This document shows, piece by piece, positions 20,998 through 29,536 of a stretch of DNA of 64,000 nucleotides; the first letter of the stretch is position 1, and each line of letters starts with the position of its first letter. Below the pieces are notes generated by a model. That model worked only from the letters and a program-made list of their open reading frames with translations. It was not told where the DNA came from and made no database searches. Location: contig NZ_FNGD01000008.1 in the NCBI RefSeq assembly GCF_900102895.1, positions 62,001 through 126,000 of the forward strand. Direction: 5' to 3'. The DNA comes from Arthrobacter sp. ov407. Lineage in GTDB: Bacteria; Actinomycetota; Actinomycetes; Actinomycetales; Micrococcaceae. A program made the translations under genes and the position numbers.

Positions 20998-21693
20998 TTA
21001 GAAGAGCCTGGATTCGCTGTCGTCCACGCCGCGCATGGCGTCGTAGTCCAGGGTCACGCAGTCAATTCCGCGGTCCTTGGCGAGGACCTTGGCCTGCGGC
21101 TTGATCTGCTGGGCGGCGAAGATTCCCCGGACCGGAGCCAGCAGCGGGTCCCGATTCAGCAGTTCCAGGTACCGGGTGAGCTGCTCGACGCCGTCGATGT
21201 CGCCGCGCCTCTTGAGTTCAATGGCCACGGTTGCGCCATCCGCGTCCCGGGCCAGGATGTCCACGGGGCCGATCGCGGTGAAATACTCGCGGCGGATCAG
21301 CGAGAACCCGGTGCCGAGCAGTTCGATCTGGGCGGCCAGCAGCCGCTGGAGGTCCGCCTCGACGCCGTCCTTGATCAGGCCGGGATCCTGGCCCAGTTCG
21401 TGGGACGTGTCGTGCAGCTGCTCATGGATATTGATGATGAGCCGGTCATCGGTCTTGGCCGACTGGACCGTCCACTGCTCGACGACGCCGACCTCGACGT
21501 CGACCTCATCCGGGGAGGAGACCCGCAAGGACGCAGGGGGGCTCATCCAGTTCAGGGGTTTGTAGGATCCGCCGTCTGAATGGACCAGGACCGAGCCATC
21601 GGCCTTGACGAGCAACAGCCTGGTGGCCAGCGGAAGGTGGGCTTTGAGGCGGCCGACGTAATCAACGGAGCAGCGGGCTATGACTAAACGCAC
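20998..21693 (-). CDS. nucS: Endonuclease NucS (non-canonical mismatch repair)
   Basis: Mismatch-specific double-strand endonuclease that replaces MutS/MutL in actinobacteria and many archaea. The C-terminal nuclease domain shows [24 protein letters not shown], with the Asp and Glu-x-Lys of the RecB-like site. The extreme C-terminus DDSESRLF resembles a beta-clamp-binding tail. GTG at 21693 is chosen because translation starting there gives 231 residues, the usual size, and TAGAGT lies 7 nt upstream (leaderless-type). Upstream in-frame sequence to 21882 is Ser/Gly/Pro-rich and overlaps the divergent gene. Confidence 0.93.
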   Translation of the reverse strand: MRLVIARCSVDYVGRLKAHLPLATRLLLVKADGSVLVHSDGGSYKPLNWMSPPASLRVSSPDEVDVEVGVVEQWTVQSAKTDDRLIINIHEQLHDTSHELGQDPGLIKDGVEADLQRLLAAQIELLGTGFSLIRREYFTAIGPVDILARDADGATVAIELKRRGDIDGVEQLTRYLELLNRDPLLAPVRGIFAAQQIKPQAKVLAKDRGIDCVTLDYDAMRGVDDSESRLF

Positions 21694-21700
21694 CCGGTCC

Positions 21701-21706
21701 ACTCTA
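21701..21706 (-). promoter_or_regulatory. -10 element of nucS, leaderless spacing
   Basis: TAGAGT on the minus strand, 7 nt before the nucS GTG start. No room for a Shine-Dalgarno if transcription starts at the expected distance. Confidence 0.6.
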
Positions 21707-21771
21707 CCGTCTGCGCAGGAGTCCCCGGGCTGGGGCCAGCGGTGACGCAAGGCGTGGCAGCCTGGCTGGGG

Positions 21772-21777
21772 CAGAAT
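21772..21777 (+). promoter_or_regulatory. -10-like element of the small Cys-motif gene
   Basis: CAGAAT 6 nt before the ATG at 21784. It deviates from TANNNT at the first base. GGAGG at 21778-21782 could instead serve as a Shine-Dalgarno but would be only one base from the ATG. Confidence 0.4.
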
Positions 21778-21783
21778 GGAGGC

Positions 21784-22155
21784 ATGCCCCGTTCCAACCG
21801 ACCCCGCCGCGCCGGTACTGCAAAGACAGGCTCTGGCAAGAGCGCAGCGCCCGGAAAGAGCAAAACCCCCGGAGCCAAGCACGGCCCGGCGCCGGAGCTC
21901 GATCTGGAGCGGGCCCGCTCAGGTTTCGCCCGCCGGGAAAGCGCGCCCGACGGCGAATGGATGGTCCGCTCCATCACCGCGAGCCGTGCCGAGAAGACCT
22001 ACATCTGCCCGGGCTGCTCCACCGCAGTGCTGCCCGGGATCGCCCACCTGGTGGTGTGGTCCGAGGACCACCTCTTTGGCGCGGCCGCGGGGCTCGCCGA
22101 GCGGCGCCACTGGCATACCAACTGCTGGACCTCCCGGAGCTATCGGTATCGCTAA
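21784..22155 (+). CDS. Small conserved actinobacterial protein with CPGC/HxxC motif
   Basis: A 123-residue protein: a basic Pro/Lys/Arg-rich N-terminal 35 residues, then a compact domain with [20 protein letters not shown] and [15 protein letters not shown]. The CxxC and H/C pairs could bind one zinc ion. Homologues in actinobacteria are often labelled ATP/GTP-binding without visible motifs; I see no P-loop. Function unknown. Divergent from nucS with 90 bp between the two starts. Confidence 0.75.
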   Translation: MPRSNRPRRAGTAKTGSGKSAAPGKSKTPGAKHGPAPELDLERARSGFARRESAPDGEWMVRSITASRAEKTYICPGCSTAVLPGIAHLVVWSEDHLFGAAAGLAERRHWHTNCWTSRSYRYR

Positions 22156-22158
22156 GCT
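22153..22158 (+). promoter_or_regulatory. -10 element of the alpha/beta hydrolase, leaderless spacing
   Basis: TAAGCT at the very end of the upstream gene, 7 nt before the ATG at 22166. Confidence 0.5.
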
Positions 22159-22165
22159 GGTCAGC

Positions 22166-22963
22166 ATGACCTTTGATCCCGCGTCGTACGTCTTCACCCA
22201 GCCGTCTGCGCCAACTGCCATCCGCGCTTCCACCGTCCTTCCGGCCCACCGCGAGAACGTCGAACTCCGCACCTCGGACGGACACCGGCTGGTGGGCGAG
22301 CTCGCCCTCCCGGAATCCGGCGAGATCAAGGCAACACTCATCACGCTGCACCCGCTGCCGACGCACGGCGGCTTCATGGATTCGCATGTGTACCGCAAGG
22401 CTTCCTACCGGCTCCCGGCCCTCGCCGGAATCGCCGTGCTGCGCTTCAATACCCGCGGCACGTCATCGCCGCGGGGGACCAGCGGGGGAGACTTCGAGGA
22501 AGGCATCGGCGAGCGTCTCGACGTCGAGGCCGCCGTGCAGTTCGCCGTGGACCGGGGCTTGCCGAACCGGTGGCTCGTGGGCTGGTCCTTCGGCACCGAG
22601 CTTGCCCTCATGTACGGCGCCGCTGAGCCCGTCGCCTCGGAGATCGAGGGGGCTGTCCTGCTCTCGCCGCCGCTGCACCGGGCCACGGACGTGCACCTGA
22701 AGGAATGGGCGCAGGCGGGCAAACCGCTGAAGGTGCTGGTCCCCGAACACGATGACTACCTGCAGCCGGCGGCTGCGGCCGCGAGGTTCGCGCTGGTACC
22801 GCAGGCGCTGGTATTGGGGGTCGACGGCGCCAAGCACCTGTGGGTGGGGGAGAAGTACGCCGGACGGGTGCTCAACGAGATCGTGGACGAGGTCATCCCC
22901 GGCCGCGCCGGCACTGTGCTTCCGCAGGAATGGGACGGGCCGGTCGCCACGGCGCACACCTGA
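22166..22963 (+). CDS. Alpha/beta hydrolase
   Basis: 265 residues with hydrolase-fold landmarks: oxyanion region TLHPLPTHGGFMDSHV, FNTRGTSSPRG and the nucleophile elbow VGWSFGTELALMYG. An Asp (VLVPEHDDYLQP) and His (DGAKHLWVGEK) are in the right order for a triad. It resembles the alpha/beta-hydrolase family of YqiA/KTN-type small esterases; substrate unknown. ATG at 22166 follows a -10-like TAAGCT, so a leaderless transcript is likely. Convergent with the next gene over a large bidirectional terminator. Confidence 0.82.
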   Translation: MTFDPASYVFTQPSAPTAIRASTVLPAHRENVELRTSDGHRLVGELALPESGEIKATLITLHPLPTHGGFMDSHVYRKASYRLPALAGIAVLRFNTRGTSSPRGTSGGDFEEGIGERLDVEAAVQFAVDRGLPNRWLVGWSFGTELALMYGAAEPVASEIEGAVLLSPPLHRATDVHLKEWAQAGKPLKVLVPEHDDYLQPAAAAARFALVPQALVLGVDGAKHLWVGEKYAGRVLNEIVDEVIPGRAGTVLPQEWDGPVATAHT

Positions 22964-22998
22964 GCCGCCGGCCCCGAAACGGGAAATGCCCCGAAATA

Positions 22999-23053
22999 GG
23001 ACAGCCGCACCGTGGAACTGGATCAGTTCAAATCACGGTGCGGCTGTCCCTTT
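22999..23053. terminator. Bidirectional terminator between convergent genes
   Basis: GGACAGCCGCACCGTG (22999-23014) pairs perfectly with CACGGTGCGGCTGTCC (23034-23049); an inner stem GAACTG/CAGTTC (23015-23020 and 23024-23029) closes on a GAT triloop. CTTTT follows on the plus strand and TATTTC on the minus strand. Confidence 0.88.
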
Positions 23054-23069
23054 TCGGCGCAAAAACCGT

Positions 23070-24374
23070 TCAGCGGCTGTCCTGGCGCGCGATGAATATT
23101 TCCTTGAGCAGCAGCAGGATCGCCGCCGCTGTGGGGATGGCGATCAAGGCGCCAAGCACGCCGAGCAGGCTGCCGCCGGCGATCACCGAGATGACGGCGA
23201 CGGCCCCGGGCACCGCCACGGCCTTCTGCATGATCCGCGGTGAGATGAAGTAGGCCTCGAACTGGAGGTAGGCGAAGTAGCAGATGGCAAAGACAAGCGC
23301 CGTCTGCCAGCCGGCGGTCAGTGCCACGAGCGTCACCAGGAACCCGGCAATCATGCCGCCCACGAGCGGGATGAACGCCAGCAGGGCCACCACGAATGCC
23401 AGCAGCGTGGCGAACGGCACTCCGATGATCGACATGACGATGAAGGCGAAGGTGGCGTTCAGCACTGCCACGGCGGCCTGGCCGATCACGTAGTTGCCCA
23501 CTGAACCGGTGATTTCCTCGGACAGGGCTTCAACCCGGGGCCGGCGCGAGCGCGGCGCGAGACGGTAGCCCCACTTCTTCATGGCGGGAAGGGCGCCGAG
23601 GAAGTACAGGCTCAGGACCAGCACGATCAGCGCACCGAACAGCCCGTTTGCCAGGGTGGAGCCGAAGCCGACAACACCGCCGAAGATGCCGCCCATGGCC
23701 TCCGGGTTGTTGACGAACTTTTCCAGCTCCTGGCCGATGCGGTCCCTGATGCCGAACTGGCTGTCAATGCCCCGGAAGAACTCCGAGTCAATGAAATCCT
23801 GCACCCACTTGGGCGCCTGCTGCACGATTTGCGTTACCTGCTGCACGATCGTGGGGATCAGGGTGGCGAAAAATGCGGCGACTGCCACTGCCAGGGTGGA
23901 TACGGACAAGAGGATGCCGGCGGCACGGGGGACATTCCGGTGTTCGAGCCAGCGCACCACCGGGTCCAGGCCCAGGGTGATGAAGAGCGCCGTGATGATC
24001 CACAAGAGCAGTTGCGTCGTGTTCGAACCGATCCAGTACACCAGGAGCGCGACGCCGACGCCGACCGTACCCATGAAGCCCATGTACAGGGGGTGCTGGG
24101 CCGACATCCGGGGACCAGGACTGCCGAAGGGCGCATCGGACCCGTTCTCGGCCTCATGCTCTGGCGGCATCTCGAAGCGGATTCTCGGTTGGGCTCCCGG
24201 CAGGGGCTGACGCAGGCGCCGGGCCGCCGACAAAAGGACATTCGCCGCGGCAACCCGGGAGCGGGACGTTGTGGGCCGGTGGCTGGCGACGGTTTCTTCG
24301 GGGCCGCGTTCCTCGCTGCCGGATTCCTGGGCTTCTTCTTGTCCGGCGGAGGACGAATCCGTATGTTCAGTCAC
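23070..24374 (-). CDS. AI-2E family transporter (PerM/TqsA type)
   Basis: Membrane permease of the UPF0118/AI-2E family with about eight hydrophobic segments, a long polar N-terminus (about 95 residues) and the family middle region VQDFIDSEFFRGIDSQFG. Signature PFATLLAFVVALLAFIPLVG and the C-terminal LGVLGALIAIPTAAAILLLL are seen. Despite the name, members also act as Na+/H+ or other antiporters, so substrate is open. Start uncertain: GTG 24374 (AATAGGG upstream) is preferred over GTG 24407. Confidence 0.85.
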   Translation of the reverse strand: MTEHTDSSSAGQEEAQESGSEERGPEETVASHRPTTSRSRVAAANVLLSAARRLRQPLPGAQPRIRFEMPPEHEAENGSDAPFGSPGPRMSAQHPLYMGFMGTVGVGVALLVYWIGSNTTQLLLWIITALFITLGLDPVVRWLEHRNVPRAAGILLSVSTLAVAVAAFFATLIPTIVQQVTQIVQQAPKWVQDFIDSEFFRGIDSQFGIRDRIGQELEKFVNNPEAMGGIFGGVVGFGSTLANGLFGALIVLVLSLYFLGALPAMKKWGYRLAPRSRRPRVEALSEEITGSVGNYVIGQAAVAVLNATFAFIVMSIIGVPFATLLAFVVALLAFIPLVGGMIAGFLVTLVALTAGWQTALVFAICYFAYLQFEAYFISPRIMQKAVAVPGAVAVISVIAGGSLLGVLGALIAIPTAAAILLLLKEIFIARQDSR

Positions 24375-24536
24375 TGCGTTGAATGCCCTATTTCTCTGCG
24401 GCGCCACTGAGGCGGCGCTGGTGTGATGATCACCGCAAACACTATCAGCAGGCTTGTCAGATCACGGGCGGAGACGCGGCGGGGGAGCCGCGGGCGGGGG
24501 TGGGCCAGGCCGCCGATCTGACTCGCGGGTAACAAA

Positions 24537-26444
24537 ATGGTTACTATTGAAGCTAACTGTCCGCTGATGATTGGTAGTATTTTGCGTTTCAAGACTGCAG
24601 TCGCCCTGGTGCTGCTCGGCCTCCTGACACTGCTGGCCGGAATTGGCCAGAAGACGTTCTGGGCTCCTCCGGAGACGATCACGGCCACCGCTCCGACAGG
24701 TACCGCCGCGCCGCTGACCGTCTTCGACGAGAAGCTGAGGACGGTGCACCCCGGGACCGTGAAGATCCAAGTCAAGGGTGAGGGCGCCTTCTTGCTGGCC
24801 GCTGGGCGGCCGGACGACGTCGACGCCTGGGTGGGCAAGACGGCACACAATACTGTCGCCGGCGTCTCGGAGGACGGCAAAGCGCTGCAGCTGACGCATA
24901 CCGACGGCGCCGCTACCGCGCCCTCGCCCGCCGGGTCGGACCTTTGGGTCGCCACCGAGAACGCCAGCGGTGAAATGAACTACTCGTGGAACGCGCCGGC
25001 CGACGGCGACTGGTCCCTCCTCCTCGCCACTGACGGCACCAAGCCCGCCCCGGGCTCCATCACGATGACGTTCCAGAACGACACGTCCACGCCCTGGGCC
25101 ATTCCGCTCATGGTGCTTGGCGGCCTGCTGATCATCGCCGGCGCGGCGCTGCTGGTCCTCAAGCCGAAGTCAGGTAACCGGTCCGGCGGCGGTGGCGGCG
25201 GCAGCTCCTTCGCCCGCCGCGCGCAGGCCAAGGCCGCGGCACGCCGCGAGGGACAGGGTTCGACGGCCATCACGCAGCAGCCTGCCGCGCCCGACGCCGA
25301 AGCACCCGACACCGAAGCACCTCACACCGCACAGCAGCCGGCCACGTCCGAGAAAACAGGGCCGGTCAAAACAGCGCCCGAACAGAAGAAGGGCTCCGGC
25401 ACGGTGCGCCGTTCCGGCATCGTGGTGGCCGTGCTGACCGCCGCCGCCGTCGCCGGAACGTCGGTGGCCGCGCAGGCCAGCCAGACACCCGCTCCGTCGC
25501 CCAGCGCGCCGGCCTCCAGCGATGCGACCCCGGGCAGTCCCAGTGCGGACCAGACCGGTGATGCGCCGGTGCTGCTGGACGCCCAGTTCCGTCGCGTCCT
25601 GGAGCAGGTTTCCGGTGCTGTCAATGCGGGAGACGCCGCCAAGGACGCCGCCAAGCTGGCGCCGCGGGTGGCTAAGTCCGAGCTCGAGGTGCGCAAGCAG
25701 AACTACAAGATCCGCTCGCAGGTCGGCTCCTATGAGGCCCGCATGCCCGTCCGTTCCATGAAGCTGCTGACCACGGTGGTCACCAACAAGCGCAGCTGGC
25801 CCCGTTCCGTCATGGCCGTGACGCAGGGCGAGGGCAACGTCGTCCCGCAGTTGCTGACCCTGACCCAGGCCTCCCCGCGGGAGAACTACAAGCTGGTCAG
25901 CAGCACCCCGCTGCAGCCCGGTGCCACCTTCCCGGCGATCGGGCGAGCCGGCACGGAGACGCTGGCATCCGCGGACAAGTCCGGACTCCTGTACAGCGGC
26001 GACGAAGCCCTCGCCGGCCTCGGTGACCGCCTGACCAAGGCCGACTCCGCCTTCAAGGGCAAACTCGTCGAGGGCCAGTCCTCCCCGTACATCGCGGACA
26101 CGCTCGCTTACCAGGCCGACGTCGTCAAGTCAGGCGTCAACGGCGCCTTCGCCTTCACGCACAAGGTGGCTCCCGAGAACACTGTCGTGTTCCGCACCGC
26201 CGACGGCGGGGCACTGGTCATGGGACGCCTGAACTTCTCCTTCGACGGCACTCCGAAAGCCAAGGGCGACAAGCTCACGATCGGCGAGGACGCGGCCGCC
26301 CTGGCCGGCGGCAAGGAAACCAGCACCGGCATGGTGCTGAAGTTCGCCGAGTCGGTGGCTGTCTATGTTCCGCCGGCCGGTTCCAAGGATCCGATGAAGC
26401 TCGTGGCCGCCACCCGGGGCCTGGTCGGCGCCGCTATCAAGTAG
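24537..26444 (+). CDS. Large membrane-anchored protein of unknown function
   Basis: 635 residues with three hydrophobic segments: TAVALVLLGLLTLLAGIG (about 20-37), IPLMVLGGLLIIAGAALLVL (about 190-210) and SGIVVAVLTAAAVAGTSVAA (about 295-315). Between the second and third lies a Glu/Pro/Ala-rich low-complexity linker with EAPDTEAPHT repeats. Both soluble domains (about 45-185 and 320-635) are then probably on the same, outer, side; the last has Lys/Arg-rich stretches and no catalytic motif that I recognise. Start uncertain: ATG 24537, ATG 24567 or TTG 24582. GTAAC/GTTAC inverted arms (24529-24544) flank the first ATG. No function is assigned. Confidence 0.7.
   Translation: MVTIEANCPLMIGSILRFKTAVALVLLGLLTLLAGIGQKTFWAPPETITATAPTGTAAPLTVFDEKLRTVHPGTVKIQVKGEGAFLLAAGRPDDVDAWVGKTAHNTVAGVSEDGKALQLTHTDGAATAPSPAGSDLWVATENASGEMNYSWNAPADGDWSLLLATDGTKPAPGSITMTFQNDTSTPWAIPLMVLGGLLIIAGAALLVLKPKSGNRSGGGGGGSSFARRAQAKAAARREGQGSTAITQQPAAPDAEAPDTEAPHTAQQPATSEKTGPVKTAPEQKKGSGTVRRSGIVVAVLTAAAVAGTSVAAQASQTPAPSPSAPASSDATPGSPSADQTGDAPVLLDAQFRRVLEQVSGAVNAGDAAKDAAKLAPRVAKSELEVRKQNYKIRSQVGSYEARMPVRSMKLLTTVVTNKRSWPRSVMAVTQGEGNVVPQLLTLTQASPRENYKLVSSTPLQPGATFPAIGRAGTETLASADKSGLLYSGDEALAGLGDRLTKADSAFKGKLVEGQSSPYIADTLAYQADVVKSGVNGAFAFTHKVAPENTVVFRTADGGALVMGRLNFSFDGTPKAKGDKLTIGEDAAALAGGKETSTGMVLKFAESVAVYVPPAGSKDPMKLVAATRGLVGAAIK
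25290..25334 (+). repeat. 15-bp tandem units in the linker of the 635-residue protein
   Basis: CCCGACGCCGAAGCA, CCCGACACCGAAGCA and a diverged third unit, encoding the Pro-Asp-x-Glu-Ala repeats of the cytoplasmic linker. Confidence 0.8.
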
Positions 26445-26488
26445 CCTTCGCCGGCGGGCACGGTGGCGCCGGGCAGGACATCACTGGC

Positions 26489-26494
26489 TAGAGT
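26489..26494 (+). promoter_or_regulatory. -10 element of the thioredoxin-like TPR gene, leaderless spacing
   Basis: TAGAGT, 6 nt before the ATG at 26501; the same hexamer and spacing as in front of pncB. Confidence 0.6.
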
Positions 26495-26500
26495 GGAGCT

Positions 26501-27541
26501 ATGACTACGCCAGCTTCCCGCCCGGTCCCGCCAGTTGCCGCCAGCCCGCTGAACCTGCGCGGCGCCGTCGATCTCTCCGCCCTGAAACAGAGGCCGGCAT
26601 CGTCCTCTCCGGCACCGTCCTCTCCGGCACCGTCCGGTGCAGGACCTGCGGCCCCCGGCCCGGCAGGCTCCGCTGGAGCCCCCGCACCGGCAGCCGGTGC
26701 CGCCGACCGCTCCGGCCGGCCGCTGCGCGTGGACGTGACCGAGGGCAACTTCCAGGATCTCGTGGAGCTCTCGGCCCAGGTGCCCGTGGTGATCGCCCTC
26801 TGGGCCTCCTACTCGCCAGGCTCCGGCCAGCTGGTGGAGGTCCTCGAAGGCATCGTCGAGAGCTACGAGGGCAGGCTGGTCCTCGGGGCCGCGGACATCG
26901 ACGTCTTCCCGGAACTTGCCCAGGCCTTCCAGGTCCAGGCCGTTCCCACCGCCGTCGCCGTCGTCAAGGGCCAGCCCGTTCCGCTCTTCCAGGGCGGCGC
27001 GGACGAACAGCAGGTACGCAGCCTGTTCGACGAACTCCTCAAGGTCGCGGCCGCCAACGGCGTGACCGGACAGATTGGCGCCGGCGGTCCCGGTAGCGGG
27101 GAACCGGAAGCCCCGCCGCTGCCGCCGCTGCATCAGGCAGCGTTCGACGCGATCGAGGCCGGCGACTACGCGGCCGCGGCCGCCGCCTACCGGCAGGCCC
27201 TGAATGAGATGCCCGCCGATGCAGAGGCCAAGGCCGGCCTGGCGCAGGTGGAACTCATGGGGCGCCTGCAGTCCTTCTCCGGGCCCGAGGCAGATGCCCT
27301 CCGCCGGCTCGCCGCCGACGAGCCGGACAACCTCGAGGCCCAGCTCGGCGTTGCGGACCTCGACATCGCCGGCGGCCACATCGAGGACGGCCTCGGCCGG
27401 ATCGTGACGTTCATTGGCCGGAACTTCGGCCCGGAACGGGAGACCGCCCGGGTCCGGCTGCTGGAACTCTTTGATGTCGTCGGCTCCGGTGACGAGCGTG
27501 TCGCCAAGGCCCGCCAGGGACTGGCCCGGGTGCTGTTCTAG
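26501..27541 (+). CDS. Thioredoxin-like TPR protein (CnoX/YbbN-like co-chaperone)
   Basis: 346 residues: a disordered Ala/Pro/Ser N-terminus (about 1-70), a thioredoxin fold (VVIALWASYSPGSGQLVEVLE, VFPELAQAFQVQAVPTAVAV) and a C-terminal TPR-like helical region (FDAIEAGDYAAAAAAYRQAL; EAKAGLAQVEL). In place of the CxxC active site the sequence reads SPGS, so it cannot do thiol-disulfide exchange; the cis-Pro loop (AVPTAV) is kept. This fits a CnoX-type holdase rather than a reductase. Rv1324 of mycobacteria occupies a comparable place. The stop overlaps the GTG of the next gene. Confidence 0.85.
   Translation: MTTPASRPVPPVAASPLNLRGAVDLSALKQRPASSSPAPSSPAPSGAGPAAPGPAGSAGAPAPAAGAADRSGRPLRVDVTEGNFQDLVELSAQVPVVIALWASYSPGSGQLVEVLEGIVESYEGRLVLGAADIDVFPELAQAFQVQAVPTAVAVVKGQPVPLFQGGADEQQVRSLFDELLKVAAANGVTGQIGAGGPGSGEPEAPPLPPLHQAAFDAIEAGDYAAAAAAYRQALNEMPADAEAKAGLAQVELMGRLQSFSGPEADALRRLAADEPDNLEAQLGVADLDIAGGHIEDGLGRIVTFIGRNFGPERETARVRLLELFDVVGSGDERVAKARQGLARVLF
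26601..26630 (+). repeat. Perfect 15-bp tandem duplication
   Basis: CGTCCTCTCCGGCAC repeated exactly, encoding SSPAP SSPAP in the disordered N-terminus of the thioredoxin-like protein. Confidence 0.9.
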
Positions 27542-28641
27542 TGGGATCGGCACTTTTCGCGCCGCTGGACCTGAGGTCCCTGCGGCTGCAACACCGTGGC
27601 TGGGTGTCCCCGATGTGCCAGTACAGCTGCGAGCCTGAGACGGGCGAGGGCGTGCCCACCGACTGGCACCTCATGCACCTGGGCTCCTTCGCCACCGGGG
27701 GAGCGGCGCTCATCCTCACGGAGGCCAACTCCGTGAACGCCGCGGGCAGGATCAGCCCCCGCGACGCAGGCCTTTACAACGACGACCAGGCCGCGGCCTG
27801 GGAACGCATCACCTCCTTCGTGCACCGCCACGGCACCGCGGAGACCAAGATCGGTACGCAGCTGGCGCACGCGGGCCGGAAGGCGTCGTCCTACTGGCCC
27901 TTCTCCGGCAAGACGGGCAGCGTGCCGGCATCCGAGGGCGGCTGGGACACCGTGGGTCCCGGCACCGGCGCGTTCGACGGTTACGCGCCGCCGTCGGCCA
28001 TGACCGAAGCGCAGATTGACGGCGTGATCGCCGATTTTGCCGCCGCCGCAGTGCGGGCCGTCGACGCCGGGTTCGACACGATCGAAATCCATGGCGCCCA
28101 CGGCTACCTGCTGCACCAGTTCCAGAGCCCGCTGGTCAACGACCGCACGGATCGCTGGGGCGGGGACGAGACGGGCCGGAACAGGCTGACGCTTGCCGTG
28201 GTGGACGCCGTCCGCGCGGTCATCCCGGACTCCATGCCCCTGTTGCTGCGGATCTCGGCCGCGGACTGGGCGCCGGGCGGGATCGAGGTCGAGGCCTCGG
28301 TCCGGATGGCCGGCGCCGCCGCGGAGCGCGGAGTGGACCTGGTGGACGTTTCCAGCGGCGGGGCCGTTGCCCACCAGCAGATTCCCGTTGGCCCCGGCTA
28401 CCAGACCGGGTTCTCCGCCCGGATCCGGCGCGAAGCCGGAGTCAGGACCGGTACCGTGGGACTCTTGACCTCGGCCGGGCAGGCCGAGCACGCGGTGGCC
28501 ACCGGCCAGGCCGATGGCGTGTTCATAGCCCGTGCCGCGCTGCGGGACCCGCACTGGTGGCTGCGCGCCGCGTTCGAGCTCGGCCATGACCTTGCGTGGC
28601 CGCCGCAGTACGAGCGCGCCATACCCCGGCATTTGTTCTAG
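27541..28641 (+). CDS. NADH:flavin oxidoreductase, Old Yellow Enzyme (YqjM class)
   Basis: FMN-dependent ene-reductase reducing activated C=C bonds with NAD(P)H. The 366-residue protein begins with LFAPLDLRSLRLQHRGWVSP and MCQYSC, where the Cys is the redox-sensing residue typical of YqjM-like members; QLAHAGRKAS and EIHGAHGYLLHQFQSPLVN (His/His and product-site residues), and DRWGGDETGRNRL follow. GTG start overlaps the upstream TAG by one base (TAGTG). A hairpin at 28660-28680 may end this transcript. Confidence 0.92.
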   Translation: MGSALFAPLDLRSLRLQHRGWVSPMCQYSCEPETGEGVPTDWHLMHLGSFATGGAALILTEANSVNAAGRISPRDAGLYNDDQAAAWERITSFVHRHGTAETKIGTQLAHAGRKASSYWPFSGKTGSVPASEGGWDTVGPGTGAFDGYAPPSAMTEAQIDGVIADFAAAAVRAVDAGFDTIEIHGAHGYLLHQFQSPLVNDRTDRWGGDETGRNRLTLAVVDAVRAVIPDSMPLLLRISAADWAPGGIEVEASVRMAGAAAERGVDLVDVSSGGAVAHQQIPVGPGYQTGFSARIRREAGVRTGTVGLLTSAGQAEHAVATGQADGVFIARAALRDPHWWLRAAFELGHDLAWPPQYERAIPRHLF

Positions 28642-28659
28642 CACGCCCGGTCGCGGAGC

Positions 28660-28680
28660 CGGTTCCCGGCGCGGGAACCG
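28660..28680 (+). terminator. Hairpin after the Old Yellow Enzyme gene
   Basis: CGGTTCCC (28660-28667), loop GGCGC, GGGAACCG (28673-28680): 8 perfect pairs 19 bp after the stop, no U-tract. Confidence 0.45.
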
Positions 28681-28729
28681 CGAGGAAAACTCAGTCTTGC
28701 GGACGATCCTTTTGGCGCCGGCGGAGCGT

Positions 28730-28735
28730 TAGTCT
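28730..28735 (+). promoter_or_regulatory. -10 element of the ABC exporter, leaderless spacing
   Basis: TAGTCT, 6 nt before the ATG at 28742. Confidence 0.55.
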
Positions 28736-28741
28736 GGCGTC

Positions 28742-29517
<776 letters not shown>

Positions 29518-29536
<19 letters not shown>

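Noticed and set aside
20899..21579. Plus-strand open frame of 226 codons
   Set aside because: It is antisense to nucS, whose catalytic motifs are intact on the other strand.
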